A stretch of 64,000 bases of DNA, taken from the NCBI GenBank assembly GCA_942159475.1, contig OW804102.1:20960684-21024683 (forward strand), written 5' to 3'. The translations under genes and the position numbers were made by a program. Source of the DNA: Sthenelais limicola. Its lineage: Eukaryota > Annelida > Polychaeta > Phyllodocida > Sigalionidae. Under the pieces are notes generated by a model, which saw only the letters and a program-made list of their open reading frames with translations, searched no databases and was not told the origin of the DNA. Position 1 is the first letter of the stretch, and each line of letters begins with the position of its first letter. Positions 24,301 through 37,125 of this stretch are shown here, piece by piece.

Positions 24301-25788
24301 CATCCGTTAACGTCGGGTATTGACGGGACCAGTTGAAATATAGTGGACACCCTACTTAATCTCAGATTGTATATAAGATTTGATTGAAAAAAAATCGTAT
24401 GAGTTTAAATATTAAAAGTAAGTCTATGAAGGCCAACACATACAACTTGTGATGTTCTCTTAGAGGTTGTGGTTGCGCTGAGAAAATTACTAAAATATAT
24501 AATGTATAACGGAATAAAGAATGATAAAACTACACAAAGACTTAAGTGACATGTTTTCACTGTCATCGGCGGGGGAGGGAAACTAATGACAGAATATGAG
24601 GTGTTTTAAGTTAAAGTTTTAACATTTCTAAAGCACATATACGCCATCCTGAGTCAGCTACAAAACGCCTCGATTGAAAAAATAGTTTCTCTAGCTTTTA
24701 CTTACCATAGCAGTCAGATGCGGCAAGCTCGGCCTTGGCCTCTGCCTCTACCCGGCAGATTGCTGCAATAATAATTACAAATATGATATATGGGTCAGAT
24801 TTTCAGAAAATGTACAATTGGCAGCTCTACACATTAACGAAATTTTGCCAAATTAGGCTGAAAAATGATGAGTACCGGGTATATCTGGATATATTTGGTA
24901 TCGTATTGATTTAAAGTACCTGTTTTGCTCTGTTAAACTATGTTTTGAACCTAATTTTAGTCTTAAATGGGGGTTATTTGAGAGTATTGGTAAAGGTCAA
25001 TTGTACATTTTCTAAAGATCTGACCCATATAGACATCAATCACCATTTATATACTTTAGATCTCTGTAGTGTAATCTCCGCAAGTCTTCAATCATTAGAA
25101 ACAAAATTGAAATCCCCAAGTAGCTTTTTCAGTATTGATATTGAGCTCGCAGATTGTTATGCAACGGGGGCTATATGCTCCTTTGCAGGGACAGTGACAA
25201 AAAGTCAGTGTGAATGTATGCATGCATTTTCCTTGTGGCGGATAGACAATGAATATGAAATGATTTTGAGCGTGTAAACTACATTATATATATATCCTTT
25301 GTTTATATTCCACGTTGGTAAACCTGTATGCAGTGTCCAATTTAGATCCCCAACTCTATTCGTATGCCCGGTTAAAATAAGATCTACTGAAGAAGTCCAC
25401 AAAGATCAAGAACATAGAGTTATGTATATATCTATAAGATATACGATATCAATAAAGGTATAACATGTGAATTTCTGTCACAAGCACAAGTTCGTAATAA
25501 TGGTAGTCGGAGTAAACCTTCCCCTCCTGCATTACTGTGAACCACTGATAGTATAGATATCCTGTTTACCCCAGTATATGCTCCTCTTAAGAGGAAATGT
25601 TTTAATGTTCGAACAAATAGTTATACCCCCTTTTGGTAAGAGAATCCGCGATATTAATCAATGAACCCAGACATGTTTGGAAATGGTTGATAACGATAAA
25701 AAATGGTTGATAACAATGAATAATAATTGGTAATAGTGTACTACTCACCCACAAAGCCCACAAGGGCTAGGCACAAAAGGCTCTTCAT
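21339..25788 (-). CDS. secreted Gly/His-rich repeat protein, 475 aa
   Basis: Six coding exons on the minus strand: 25788-25749, 24762-24706, 23479-23000, 22827-22643, 22380-22233, 21856-21339. All splice sites are GT-AG and all phases agree. Exon 1 encodes the signal peptide MKSLLCLALVGFV; exon 2 an acidic Ala/Glu linker ending SDCY; exon 3 (residues 33-193) about eight units of the nonapeptide GHGGHGAGF; exons 4-6 His/Gly/Ala with more Lys, Asp, Tyr (for example KYGHD, GHSADKYGHD) up to a GKGGH end. Only Cys16, Cys31 and Cys36 are present. This composition resembles Gly/His structural proteins of hardened tissues, such as polychaete jaw and squid beak proteins, in which His binds metals or forms cross-links; function here is inference. 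Long frames of Met/Asp/Val or Ser/Thr/Met type over the exons are shadows. Confidence 0.88.
24267..24331. repeat. intronic hairpin
   Basis: TGGTCCCGTCAATA and its exact complement TATTGACGGGACCA, 37 bases apart, flanked by a direct GTGGA(T/C)ACCCTAC pair, inside the second intron of the Gly/His-rich gene. Confidence 0.55.
24791..25027. mobile_element. 237-bp MITE, copy 1 of a three-copy family
   Basis: Terminal inverted repeats TGGGTCAGATTTTCAGAAAA and, reverse-complemented, TGGGTCAGATCTTTAGAAAA, continuing through TGTACAATTG. TATA directly flanks both ends. Copies at 29528-29764 (same length and orientation) and 42596-42832 (opposite orientation). This one is in intron 1 of the Gly/His-rich gene, 28 bp from the exon-2 acceptor. 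Confidence 0.75.
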
Positions 25789-25899
25789 CCTGAAGAAGAT
25801 ATGAAACGCTGGTAGAAAGGTGGGTCCTGGTCCCTACTGACGAAGGTATACAGGAGGAAGCACAGGAGGAATGATGGTGACACCTGACAACCTCACACC

Positions 25900-25907
25900 T
25901 TTATATA
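25900..25907 (-). promoter_or_regulatory. TATA box of the Gly/His-rich gene
   Basis: TATATAAA followed by GG on the minus strand, 112 bases upstream of the ATG. This predicts a start site near 25870 and an 80-base leader. Confidence 0.7.
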
Positions 25908-25909
25908 CA

Positions 25910-27417
25910 GGCCGACCCACCTGGACCTACTTAATATTCAGGACCAAGAGACCATACCTAGATAGGTACCAGGAATGCTGTCCTTCAACATCTCTTCTCT
26001 TTTTTAAATTTTCGAACAAGGCAATTTTCGTGCAGATTCTCATTGAATGGAAGTTAAGCTTCTTTTTTTATTGTAGATACATTTACATAAAAGCACTCAG
26101 AGTTTTCATAGATCGATGACCGGATTGGAATGAAAGTGCATCATCAATTATTGGTATTTCACTAAAAAATATATTATTTTTGCCAAATGAAATTTTGGTT
26201 GTTGTGGTTATGAGTTATAACATGACATAAGGATCTCTCTGTCCCAGCTCATACCACGTGACCATAAAGAGATAAGTGAGATCCAATAGAAATAGGATCA
26301 AAGCCATATGACCCTCTTAACCCTTCCTTACAATGAAACTCCCACTAGAAGGTTTTCAGATAGGTTTCATTTAGATAAATACTTCCGTCAAACAGCAATA
26401 TTAATTTGATTTATTACAATTCCCATCAAACAATATCACATAGGCTACTTACAAGTGGGTTTTTAAAGTATAATAAATATTACCACTGTTCATTTAGATT
26501 GATTTATTTCAAAATCACTTTTTGGGGCAACAGAGGGTTAAGTTATGAGCGTCAGTGGAGAGTTGGTTTCTTGAATTTATGGTTGGCGCTTGGGTGGATG
26601 TAATCGCGGAGACAATGGTCTTGTGTGTCGAGTTGCAGCTCCTGCCCGCTAAAGTGTTTACCAAGCAGAAATCTCTGTTTAGAGATTATTCTCAGATAGA
26701 CCAGCTTCCATCCCAAAGTGTTTAACTGTAACGCTCAACTGGGCGAAACTATAGCAACAGTAGTTCTAGCGACCGTTCTGTATGAAGGTTATTGTTAGGT
26801 TATACGTTATGTTATGATGATTAGAATGGAGTCAATAGTTACAACTAAAAAGGCTAAGGGATTAAATAAATAAATAGATATAAATAAATATTAGATAAAT
26901 ATTAGATAAATATTAAATAAATACTTCCGTCAAACAGCTATATTAATTTGATTTATTATAATTCTTATCATTTTGATTTATCATAATTCTTATTTATATA
27001 TTCGGGCTCGATTGGTACTTGTTACTGTGTGCTTGAATGCCTTGTAATATAATGCACATCCGTTTGATACATGCAGTTATGATATGATATATTGCTGCTC
27101 CTTGATATCTGTTAGAAAGATTTAAGAATGATTATAACCCTGTTCTAGATCTATTGCTGTTGACAGATGACAGATTACATAAGGATCTCTAGTATACGTA
27201 TTTGTATTTCGCTTTGTCATACAGTTACATAAAATGTGATACATATTTAAAGAAAGTGGTTCTCTTGTTAACAGATGTTTGTCTTCTCAAAACGCCTCCA
27301 CATAATTATTGTTAATAATAAATAACCATCTTTAGATAGAATGATTCCTAATTCCTAATAGACCTGAAGAAGGGCAACTTAGCCCGAAAGTTAGTGATAG
27401 AATAAACAGAATCCAAC
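25910..27417. other. non-coding with a duplicated block
   Basis: No gene seen. A block containing ACTTCCGTCAAACAGC and TATTAATTTGATTTATTA occurs near 26375-26425 and again near 26917-26967, with a few differences. The intervening sequence is unremarkable. Confidence 0.5.
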
Positions 27418-27421
27418 ATAA

Positions 27422-28866
27422 GAGCAAATCCACCATTTGGTCGTCATTTGACCCTAAAATCGTCTTTTGCTTATTTGAATGAAAAAAAATGATTGGAGAC
27501 ATTTTTTAATGATTTTATCGTGTTCGCCCGCCCAAAATACATCAGAAATATCCCCTATTTGCATAGTTTTTCCTAAGAATTTAGGTATCGGGGTGAAAAA
27601 ACTGGATTTTAGGGCCTTAAAAGTGCAGAAAAATCAAGGGTGGCCCTATAAAATGCTGGAAATAAATGACAATATATAGCCAAACATAGTCTAAACTTAT
27701 TTTACCATTTAGCATTGACCCTGACTATTCCATGATATCTTTTTTATTTGTTTATTATGGAAATTTGGTATAGTAAAAATGAAAAAATATGTTGGGAACT
27801 CTAAATGTCAGCGTCACGTGTGGAATATGAAATCCAGACTAGGAAAAAAAATAAGAACCAGAAGTGAACAATATGTACCAATTTTGTTAATTCTACATAG
27901 ACTTGAAATATTAAAAACAACTCTGTTCGGATATGTGTCTATACTTTGGAATACTAGGCACTAAGTTACTTAATTTATAAGTTGGGCAGCTCTACTGTCA
28001 GCGTCACGTGAGTATTATTACTCTACCACATTTAATAAATATTAGGAATTAATAATTAATAACATCCATATAGTTGAGATGCCATACATACTTCATTTCA
28101 AAAACAATAAATCCACCCAGGTTCTCCTTAATGGGAAGGTAGGGTAGGAAATGTGTCAGCGTCACGTGTGTTTTTCACACGTGACGCTGACATAGGCTGG
28201 AACTGACGCTGACATACATACTATGGAAAACCTTTGTTGGGACATAGAAAAATTTCAAAAGTGTTATCCCTAAAAATGTTACCTATATTTACTTAAACAG
28301 AACTTTTACCTACTTGAACAACCAATATTAGTATTCATGTCAAAGTATAAAGAAAACGAGGAGGATTCAATGTTATATATGTTTGTATATTCTAAGTATA
28401 ATGGGTTGTATATATGTGTATATGGGCACAGGGTCAATGACATGTCACCCTTGCCGCTGCCATTATCATTACAATTACTGGAATGGTTATTTGGCTATAA
28501 CTTTCTTTCTAATAGGAATATTTTCACAAATTAAAAAGCGTTATTACCCTTATATCGAGACCTATCAAATACAAAATAGTTTAAAACATTATGTGCATAT
28601 CTGTTTTATTTATTTTTAATTTAATTCCTAATTTATATACAAATATGTACCAATCTTCTGTGCCCTTACCATCAGAGTTCTTATCACAGAATCTATCCAG
28701 CTGCCCTGACTACAATATTCATTATTAACATTCCCAATTTCGTCTATAATATCAGCAATATGTGTAGTTTATATACGAAAAAGAATTAATCAATAGAAGC
28801 AATTCTGAAAAATTGAGAATTTTCAGTCCTGGATGGCCAAATGACGACCAATTGGTGGAATTGCTC
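27422..28866. mobile_element. 1.45-kb TIR element with ATAA flanks and E-box palindromes
   Basis: Terminal inverted repeats of about 32 bp (left GAGCAAATCCACCATTTGGT; right, reverse-complemented, GAGCAATTCCACCAATTGGT; both continue CGTCATTTG). ATAA flanks both ends directly (27418-27421, 28867-28870), consistent with a 4-bp target duplication. The interior has five copies of TGTCAGCGTCA(CGTG). No transposase frame is evident. Superfamily unassigned; a 4-bp duplication occurs in Sola-type elements, but that is only a suggestion. Confidence 0.7.
27806..28214. repeat. TGTCAGCGTCACGTG motif cluster
   Basis: Direct copies at 27806-27820, 27996-28010 and 28154-28168, inverted copies at 28178-28192 and, shortened, 28204-28214. 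The third and fourth form a perfect 17-bp-arm hairpin around TTTTT. The CACGTG core is an E-box. Confidence 0.85.
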
Positions 28867-28870
28867 ATAA

Positions 28871-31547
28871 GGGGTTTATTTCCTATCGACTATCATCCCA
28901 CAACCAACCTATCGGGCTTAACGATATACAGCGACATTCCCACTCACATCAATTCCTTATTTATCAACAACCCGATTCCGTATTAATACAAAAATGATAA
29001 TGAGCTGATTGTTAGCGGAGAAACCCAGTACATTAGAACAGGTAACGTTGTTAAAACAAAATGTAATTATGTTGAAATGATATTTTTAGTTTAAGTAATG
29101 TTTATTCAGACAATCATTACATCACATAACCATCCAATAGTCAGCAAGATGCGCATGCGAAATAATAATAAAATATACATAATAAAGTAAATAATAAATA
29201 AAATATGACTAAGATAATTTTGGTAAAACTGTAAAACAATTTAGTTGACTATGCTGAGAACCCATTGGGATCAAATTATTATGATCTTCGCTGTAAAACA
29301 TTAGTAAATTTGATGAATTGCCTGGCAGTTGATTCAAATCTTATCATTGAACATGTATACTTAAGTCAGCAGTAGTTAAGACCTACTTTCGAGCAGAAGT
29401 AAGATAAAAATATAAGTTATGAATAATAATAAAGTTGAGGAAACTAGGGAGATATTTAGGATATCCATGCCATTCCATCACATATAGTTGTAGGGATCAA
29501 GCAGAGTAAGCCCTTCCCGTGCTGATATAGGTCAATTTTTCAGAAAATGCACAATCTACAGTTCTACACATCTCTCAAATTCTGCTAAATTAGAGTAAAA
29601 AATGATAAATACTGGTTATATCTGAGTGTATGCTGCATTGTATTTATTCAATAAATCTGTCTGGTCATGTTGAACTGTATTTTTAACCTGATTTTCGTCT
29701 TAAATTTGGGTCATGTGAGGGGATTGGTGAAGGCCAATTGTACATCTTCTCAAGACTTGACCCATGCTGAATATTTACGCCGTATCCTACCGACGTAATT
29801 GTGGCTGTTAAACCATTAATACACAGAGCAATGCTCTTCATGGAAGAACTATTCATGCACAAGGAAAATAACACTTCTCTGGCGATAACTGAATCTCAAC
29901 CTACACGAATTTTATTTATTTATTTTTAGAAACGGCCCTAACCACCCACGTACATGATTTTTTGCGTTGTTTATTTCTAGATAAAATGTTCTGATACGCA
30001 TTAAAACTGTTTTAAAAGAGGTCCTTTGTCCCTCAACTGTACATTTCGCAATTTCGGTACTTTTCGCGATTTTCCCACCAGAGCTAAGGCATAATCTGAG
30101 GAAAAATTCAAAAACCTGTTGACAAAGTTTGGAAAGGGAGGAAATCCTCGTACAACTGTTATGTACACCCATCTATTGCCTGTCTGTAAACCCATGAAGA
30201 CGTCCGAACGGCGATGTCGGCGAATCGTAGCATAAAAACAAACACATACTACCAACTCAACCTCCTTCTGAAGGGCTTCTCAAGAGGCATACCCGAAAGT
30301 GTATTGGGAAACATGGCCTGGCACTGATCAAAACAAATATGGTACTTTTTCTTTTGAGGTAACCTTTTCTTTTTTTATGTTGTCGACTTAATTGGGGTTT
30401 TATATATTATTTATATATCTATATATTATTTCCTTGGGTGGTTCTTTGCAATGGGTTATGGCGAATATGATTATTGAATTTGTCATCGAATTAATCATAT
30501 TCCTTACTTGAATTGAAATGTTAATACTTTACACGAAAGATTCCACAGAATTTATTTTTAAAAAACCCAACTACATGAAGTTTCAATATATTCGGTATGT
30601 TATTAAACAACAATATTTCGGTAGATCCTCAATGGGTTGTGATTCTTTCATTCTTTTCTTTACTGTACGTCTGCATGAGTAAACGTAATCCCCGACAATC
30701 GGGGATTTGAATACCCAACACTCAGTTCCGGTCAATGTAGGTTCGGTTCATGAGAGATATACAAATGGTGTAGGTTTTTGTTCGACATTGGACATTACGC
30801 ATTTCATAAATTCGAGTTCATATGAATGCCCTCATTTTTACATCTGAAATATATGTGTACAAATCTATCCTGACTCGAGCTGGAATATATTTAGTTAATT
30901 TCTTTTACATTTATTGGGCTTAATGTATATGTTCTAAATAATGATAATAAAAAGGACTTTTCTTCGAATTGCTTTGGGGTAGTCTTGGTTTTGTTTATAT
31001 CCATCAGGTATAGGGCCGGCGTTCTGATAGCCCTTCGTGAATATGCATGAATGTATGTGTTAGTGAACCTAGTCCAGAACTATTTTAGCCGCAGTCAGAC
31101 TAGAAGGGAGAACATGATTTATTTTCTATATGTTCTAATTTATTCTTGAATAGTACAGACAACATGCAGTTGATACAGTATTGTCTAGTAGTCAAGTAGA
31201 CACATTAACATACGGTAAGTCGCCTTACTGGGACTACCCCCACGCTGGTAGCTGCTCTGGGGGCTGGGAGAGTTCAAGACCCATTGTAGTCTTATTCCCC
31301 TTCCAGTGATGTTCAAGAACGAGTCTAAGTGGTAGTGATAGAGATAAATCAATATCCTGAGGATCAAGCAGGAGTTCATAGTTCATATCACTGGAATCGA
31401 TGGGTCCCCGTGTTATGGATATTTGACATATTCAGTTCTTCCTGTTTATGCGGCTGTTCAGTTCAGCTCCACAACTGGAGATATAGGGGTACCGGTAGCA
31501 TACTGCAATTTATTGCAAACCCACAACCCACTCTTGCCTATTGGTCA
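28871..31547. other. non-coding with MITE copy and hairpin
   Basis: No gene seen. Includes the MITE copy at 29528-29764 and a perfect hairpin AATCCCCGA-CAA-TCGGGGATT at 30687-30707. Short frames have no splice or family support. Confidence 0.45.
29528..29764. mobile_element. 237-bp MITE, copy 2
   Basis: Same length, order and end sequence as the copy at 24791, with scattered substitutions (left end TAGGTCAATTTTTCAGAAAA, right end ACTTGACCCA). Confidence 0.7.
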
Positions 31548-32880
31548 CCATCTTAGACCCCTGCCCCACCTCATCACCTTAGACCCCTGCCCCACCTCAT
31601 CACCTTAGACCCCTGCTCCACCTCACCACCTTAGACCATTGCCCCACCTCACCACCTTAGACCACTGCCCCACCTCACCACCTTAGACCACTGCCCCACC
31701 TCACCACCTTAGACCCCTGCCCCACCTCATCACCTTAGACCCCTGCCCCACCTCATCACCTTAGACCCCTGCCCCATCTCACCACCTTAGACCATTGCCC
31801 CACCTCACCACCTTAGACCACTGCCCCACCTCACCACCTTAGACCACTGCCCCACCTCCCCACCTTAGACCCCTGCCCCATGTCACTACCTTAGACCATT
31901 GCACCACCTCACCACCTTAGACCACTGCCCCATCTCACCACCTTACACCACTGCCCCACCTCATCACCTTAGACCACTGCCCCATCTCATCACCTTAGAC
32001 CATTGCCCCATCTCACCACCTTAGACCACTGCCCCACCTCACCACCTTAGACCCCTGCCCCACCTCACCACCTTAGACCACTGCCCCATCTCACCACCTT
32101 AGACCACTGCCCCACCTCACCACCTTAGACCCCTGCTCCACCTCACCACCTTAGACCACTGTCCCACCTCACCACCTTAGACCCCTGCTCCACCTCACCA
32201 CCTTAGACCACTGCCCCACCTCACCACCTTAGACCACTGCCCCACCTCACCACCTTAGACCCCTGCTCCACCTCACCACCTTAGACCCCTGCCCCATCTC
32301 ACCACCTTAGACCACTGCCCCACCTCACCACCTTAGACCACTGCTCCACCTCACCACCTTAGACCCCTGCTCCACCTCACCACCTTAGACCACTGCCCCA
32401 CCTCACCACCTTAGACCCCTGCTCCACCTCACCACCTTAGACCACTGTCCCACCTCACCACCTTAGACCACTGCCCCACCTCACCACCTTAGACCACTGC
32501 CCCACCTCATCACCTTAGACCACTGCCCCACCTCATCACCTTAGACCCCTGCCCCACCTCACCACCTTAGACCCCTGCCCCACCTCACCACCTTAGACCC
32601 CTGCCCCACCTCACCACCTTAGACCACTGCCCCACCTAACCACCTTAGACCACTGCCCCACCTCACCACCTTAGACCACTGCCCCACCTCACCACCTTAG
32701 ACCACTGCCCCACCCTCCCCACCTTAGACCACTGCCCCATCTCATCACCTTAGACCACTGCCCCACCTCATCACCTTAGACCACTGCCCCACCTCACCAC
32801 CTTAGACCACTGCCCCACCCTCCCCACCTTAGACCCCTGCCCCACCTCATCACCTTAGACCACTGCCCCTGCCTCCCCAC
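31548..32880. repeat. 25-bp minisatellite, about 53 copies
   Basis: Tandem array of a 25-base unit with core CACCTTAGACCACTGCCC followed by CACCTCA. Unit variants alternate (CCACTG/CCCCTG/CCATTG; CTCA/CTCC; CACCTCA/CATCTCA), suggesting higher-order spread of variants. A 25-base unit shifts frame each copy, so it is not coding. Confidence 0.95.
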
Positions 32881-35625
32881 AAATGATTATACCGGGACAT
32901 GCCCTTGTATAACTATTTCATACCACACCCTAGTTTACAATCCAAATATATTTCCCACATTTATTATCACCTCTATAAGAAATATTTCATTGCAAACATT
33001 TACACATCAATTAGAAGTGAATAAATCCAAGTGCTTTGGCACACACTCACTTTGCTCTAATTGCAGGCACGAGTGATGAAAAGCCCTTTGAACGTGATAT
33101 ATGGACCATGAAGAACATGCAGACAATTGAAAGCCACTCAGTGGTGAAACTGACATGTTTGGTGACTGTAGGAAAGATAATTTGTTGGAGGGGGGGGGGG
33201 GGGAGGGGGCGCTGAAACTGCAAGAAGTTGGATTGAGAATTTAAAGGGCATTCGCTACCAACTTGGAAATAGCTCTGCAGCATCCACCAATTACAGCTTG
33301 GATAGTTATTACAATAAAACCTGGCTTCTGTTATTTGTGAACACATGTCTGCCTTTTATCTTTCCATAAATATACATCATATTGTGTTTGAATCCACTAA
33401 ATGTGTTAGGCATTGTGGCCTTATGACCTTTAATCGTCAATATCAGTAAAGTGAAGAGGTTCTGGGTTCATGTATCTTTGATTACAGCAAGAATTATAAA
33501 GTTGACTCTGAGTCGTCAATAAGTGAATTATAAAGTTGACTCTGAATCGTCACAAAGTGAATTATAAAGTTGACTCTGAATCGCTACTAAGTGAATTATA
33601 AAGTTGACTCTGAATCGTTACTAAGTGAATTATAAAGTTGATTCTATCTATACGTGATTGGCCTATGAACGTCCACCTGAGCTGAATAGCTCATTATCTT
33701 CTGAATGAACTAATCACATCTGTTAATAGTGTGGTTTAGTTTAGTCCCAGCAGACCACTCACCCAGTGGGCCACCAGTGCCTTGGCCCTCGACCCCATTA
33801 TTGTCTGCAAAAGTGTTGCAATTACATGCACCATATTTCAATATGAATCTACGTATCAATTTAGATATTTTCACTTGTGAACTATTAGCAAGCTGGAGGT
33901 TCCTCCACCACTATTCCCCACCTCATCTCGCTTATTACGCTGTCACACAGCCTCCTAAAATCTCATTCCCCTAAAAACACCACAGCATGAAAGGACACCA
34001 TGTAAACAATATAAGGATAATAATGTGCTCCTTCCCGTTTTTCCCGCCATGGAAGTTCTCCTGCTTGCTGTTTTTCCCGCGCAAACGGATCAGTTGTCGT
34101 CATTCCGCCAAAGCTACAGACAGACGTTCAGACGTTCAGACGCTGTCACTCAGGAGTCAAACATGCGATACATCATGTCAGACAGGACCTTTTATGCTGG
34201 AACATTTCTAGCACAATAAATGCATTATAATTATTCTTTATCATTCGACGTAGTAAATAATATCAATAGTACTCTTATCAAACAGGAAATATTCTGAACT
34301 GTTATACATGTATACATGTATTCTGAATGATTATATAATCGGAATTCTGAACTGTAAATCCTGCCCTTTATATTAGGCCACTGCTTGGAAATTCTATGAA
34401 TAATGTATTAACCATGCAGAATCCTCATATTGCCGAAGAAATAAAGTACCAATGATGATAGTAGTATAAGAGTATTTCCTCGTAAGGTACATTCTTGTAA
34501 GTATCTCAATGTGTTACTGTTGGATTGAAATGCCCTTATCAGGGCTAAGGCGGTTATTATATAGAAACGATGTTTTTGAATACGTAGATGAAGTATTTGT
34601 AGGGATATTTGTGATGGATTCATTTCTATAGTAACTGATCGCATTTTTTTTTACATAAAGGTTGTATATCATAAATGTTATGTAACACCATATTGAGCAA
34701 CCCAAGAATACACCCGCAAGGCAGACATGCGTCTTTGGTATTTACTGTCATTAAATGATTGACTGATTAAGTAAAAAATATTAGTGATTATCACCTTATT
34801 GAATAATGTATTTGTTCACCAGGTACGATTAGTTAAAGGTATATGTTGTATATTTTATCATTGTGCCATTATAAAATATACACAAATAAATACATTTATA
34901 TCTGAAATATTTATTTATCACAGGATAATCAATATTGAATTTTCATAAATGAATCTGCTGAAGTAATGAAGATGAATGTCACGAATCGCTGGCTTTGTAT
35001 TTTCAATCTCAATGTCAGGGGTATGCGCATAGCCTGGCATATGAGATGAATCTGTTTTTCTTTTAACTTTTAGATAATTCATGACAATCAATTTAGAACC
35101 AAAAACAAAGGTTCCATTATTCTTCTTTGCTAAGGGCATAATGAATAGTGAATGAAACTCAGCGAGGGTAATCAAAGAATTGTCAGCTCTATGAGATGTC
35201 TTCCATTCTCTTCTTTGATGCCAGTGCCGGCTGAGGGCACAACTGTCACCATATTGTATAATCTCAAGACACCTTCTACACCTTTTTTGTTCAAAATATT
35301 TATTCAGGTATTGTCACATATTATACATGTATATAGTTTTTTGTCTTTAAAGGGTTTTTTTCAACATGTTATATTTTGTTTGGTATTTTCGAGTTCTCTT
35401 TATCTTTAACAATCTAACAAATGAAAAATTCAACGTTCCAATGCTTCGATCAATAGTTTTACATTAATGCCTTATAAACAAACCAGCCTTCTGTAGTTTG
35501 TACATCTGATCCACGTATTTGCTAACCTTTTTAAACCACTTTAGACTCTGATGAAAAACTGCATTGTATTTTAACGCACATGCATATATATTTTGATAAT
35601 GGTTTTAATTAACAAACCATGGCTA
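32881..35625. other. non-coding, small tandem array inside
   Basis: No gene seen. Contains a poly-G run near 33191-33209 and the 34-bp array at 33492-33650. Confidence 0.45.
33492..33650. repeat. 34-bp tandem repeat, about 4.7 copies
   Basis: Unit begins GAATTATAAAGTTGACTCTG and ends AAGT, with few differences between copies. Confidence 0.9.
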
Positions 35626-35827
35626 AGCTCTGCACACACACAGCCGATTTGCCTCCCGATTGCCCCCCGATTTGGGTCCCCCGATGAATTCTATGATTTC
35701 ATTTCCAATCCTTGTTTATGTTTTGGAAATAACATAAACCAGAATTGGAAATGAAATCATACGATTCACCAGAAGACCTAAATCGGGGAACAATCGGGAG
35801 GCAAATCGGCTGTGTGTGTGCAGGGCT
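35626..35827. mobile_element. 202-bp foldback element
   Basis: Nearly the whole element is one imperfect palindrome. The outer arms are AGCTCTGCACACACACAGCC..., with the right arm reverse-complemented reading AGCCCTGCACACACACAGCC, both continuing GATTTGCCTCCCGATTG. The inner arms (ATGATTTCATTTCCAAT and complement) meet near 35727. No coding potential. Typical of a foldback MITE. Confidence 0.75.
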
Positions 35828-37009
35828 TTGCGGTGGTCTTCCGCCGCTACCTGAAGGTTGGAGACATAGCAGATGTTATGATGTATTATCACGACACTTT
35901 TTACACAGGTAATATACAAGATTATCTATTACAATTAGATTAAACTAAAGCGTCCTTTCGCCATATTTTTGAAAGTTTCAAAGCCTTCTACTGTGCGCAT
36001 GTCTCTAGGTAAATCGTTTCAGATTAGACATACATTATACAGTAACGATTTCTTAAAGTTATTAGATGTTGGTATTGGTGGGACTAGCACCATCGCACCA
36101 TCGCTCCGAGTTCTAGCATTTCCACTTAGAAATTCTGGTTTTTCGATAATTTAATTGTGTTAAACGAATACTTAGCAATAGCATCTTCTATTTATGGTCA
36201 ATACATTCGCATCTCAGTTTGGATCTATTTCATTGGGTTCTTGCTTCAGCTTTAAGGTAAATTCTTAGTGCCCCACTTCTCACTATTATAATAAATACGA
36301 GATATTATTAAAGGATAACTATGTATAGTGTATACGCTATATATGTATATAGTGTATGGATGTATGCCAACATATATGAGAGTGTTCTGTATGCAAAGGT
36401 TGAAAGAGGGAGAAACCAGAGTGGTATATGCTGTAAAGATTGACTTCAAGTTCAAAAGCTGTATAATACGTGTGTAGAATGATGTCGCCATTTCACACTG
36501 CCTCCTGTCGCCAGGGGTCGTCTATGTTCCACATATTGGCAGAACTCTGCAGACATTGTACGCCTGTAAGGGCACATGGGTCGTGTCTGCATTTTTTTTA
36601 AAGATTTTATTTTCATAAATCACAGAAAAGCAGACTGACACTTCGCTTAAAACTAAGCGGTTTTCAAGGTTATCTGCGCATATCTATATAATATATAGCC
36701 GAACCACCAACCCTATACCTTGCTACTGTGTAGGGCCTACGCGTGAATAGGCCCGTCACTTGAATGTGTTGTATGTACATCTATATAATTATAGAAAACG
36801 ATATGTACAGTGGCAATAGTTAATGTTTTAATTATATTCATGATACATCATAGATCCATACTATTCCTAAGTAGGCCAGCAGTTGTGGGGGTGAAGCTGG
36901 CTCTAGAGGTCCCACAATGGGTTCTTGCTGATTGTGTATCTATGAACCATGGAAAACCCTGTGTCATGAGAAATGTTCCTTGCTAAACTGCTGTGCCCAG
37001 AAATAAAAC

Positions 37010-37125
37010 AAAATGGCGACTGCAGCTGGTTTTCTCACATGTTGGAAAACACGTCATTGTGTTTGCGTCACGCCTGACTGCGCATGCGCATATACGGGCA
37101 CGCCAAGGAGCGCGTCATGACGTCA
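37010..37125. promoter_or_regulatory. YY1/NRF1/CRE-type motif cluster
   Basis: AAAATGGCGAC (YY1-like) at 37010, the palindrome TGCGCATGCGCA (NRF1 consensus) at 37079-37090, and TGACGTCA (CRE) at 37118-37125, in an unusually CpG-rich 130-bp patch. Such clusters mark TATA-less housekeeping promoters. No downstream exon was recognised on either strand. Confidence 0.4.

Noticed and set aside
27363..27390. Hammerhead-like string CTGAAGA...GGGC/GCCC...GAAA
   Set aside because: Core-like bases and one stem are present, but no convincing cleavage-site stem or closing helix. Probably a chance or decayed motif.
31548..32880. CRISPR-like regular repeat
   Set aside because: Units are directly adjacent with no spacers, and the genome is eukaryotic.
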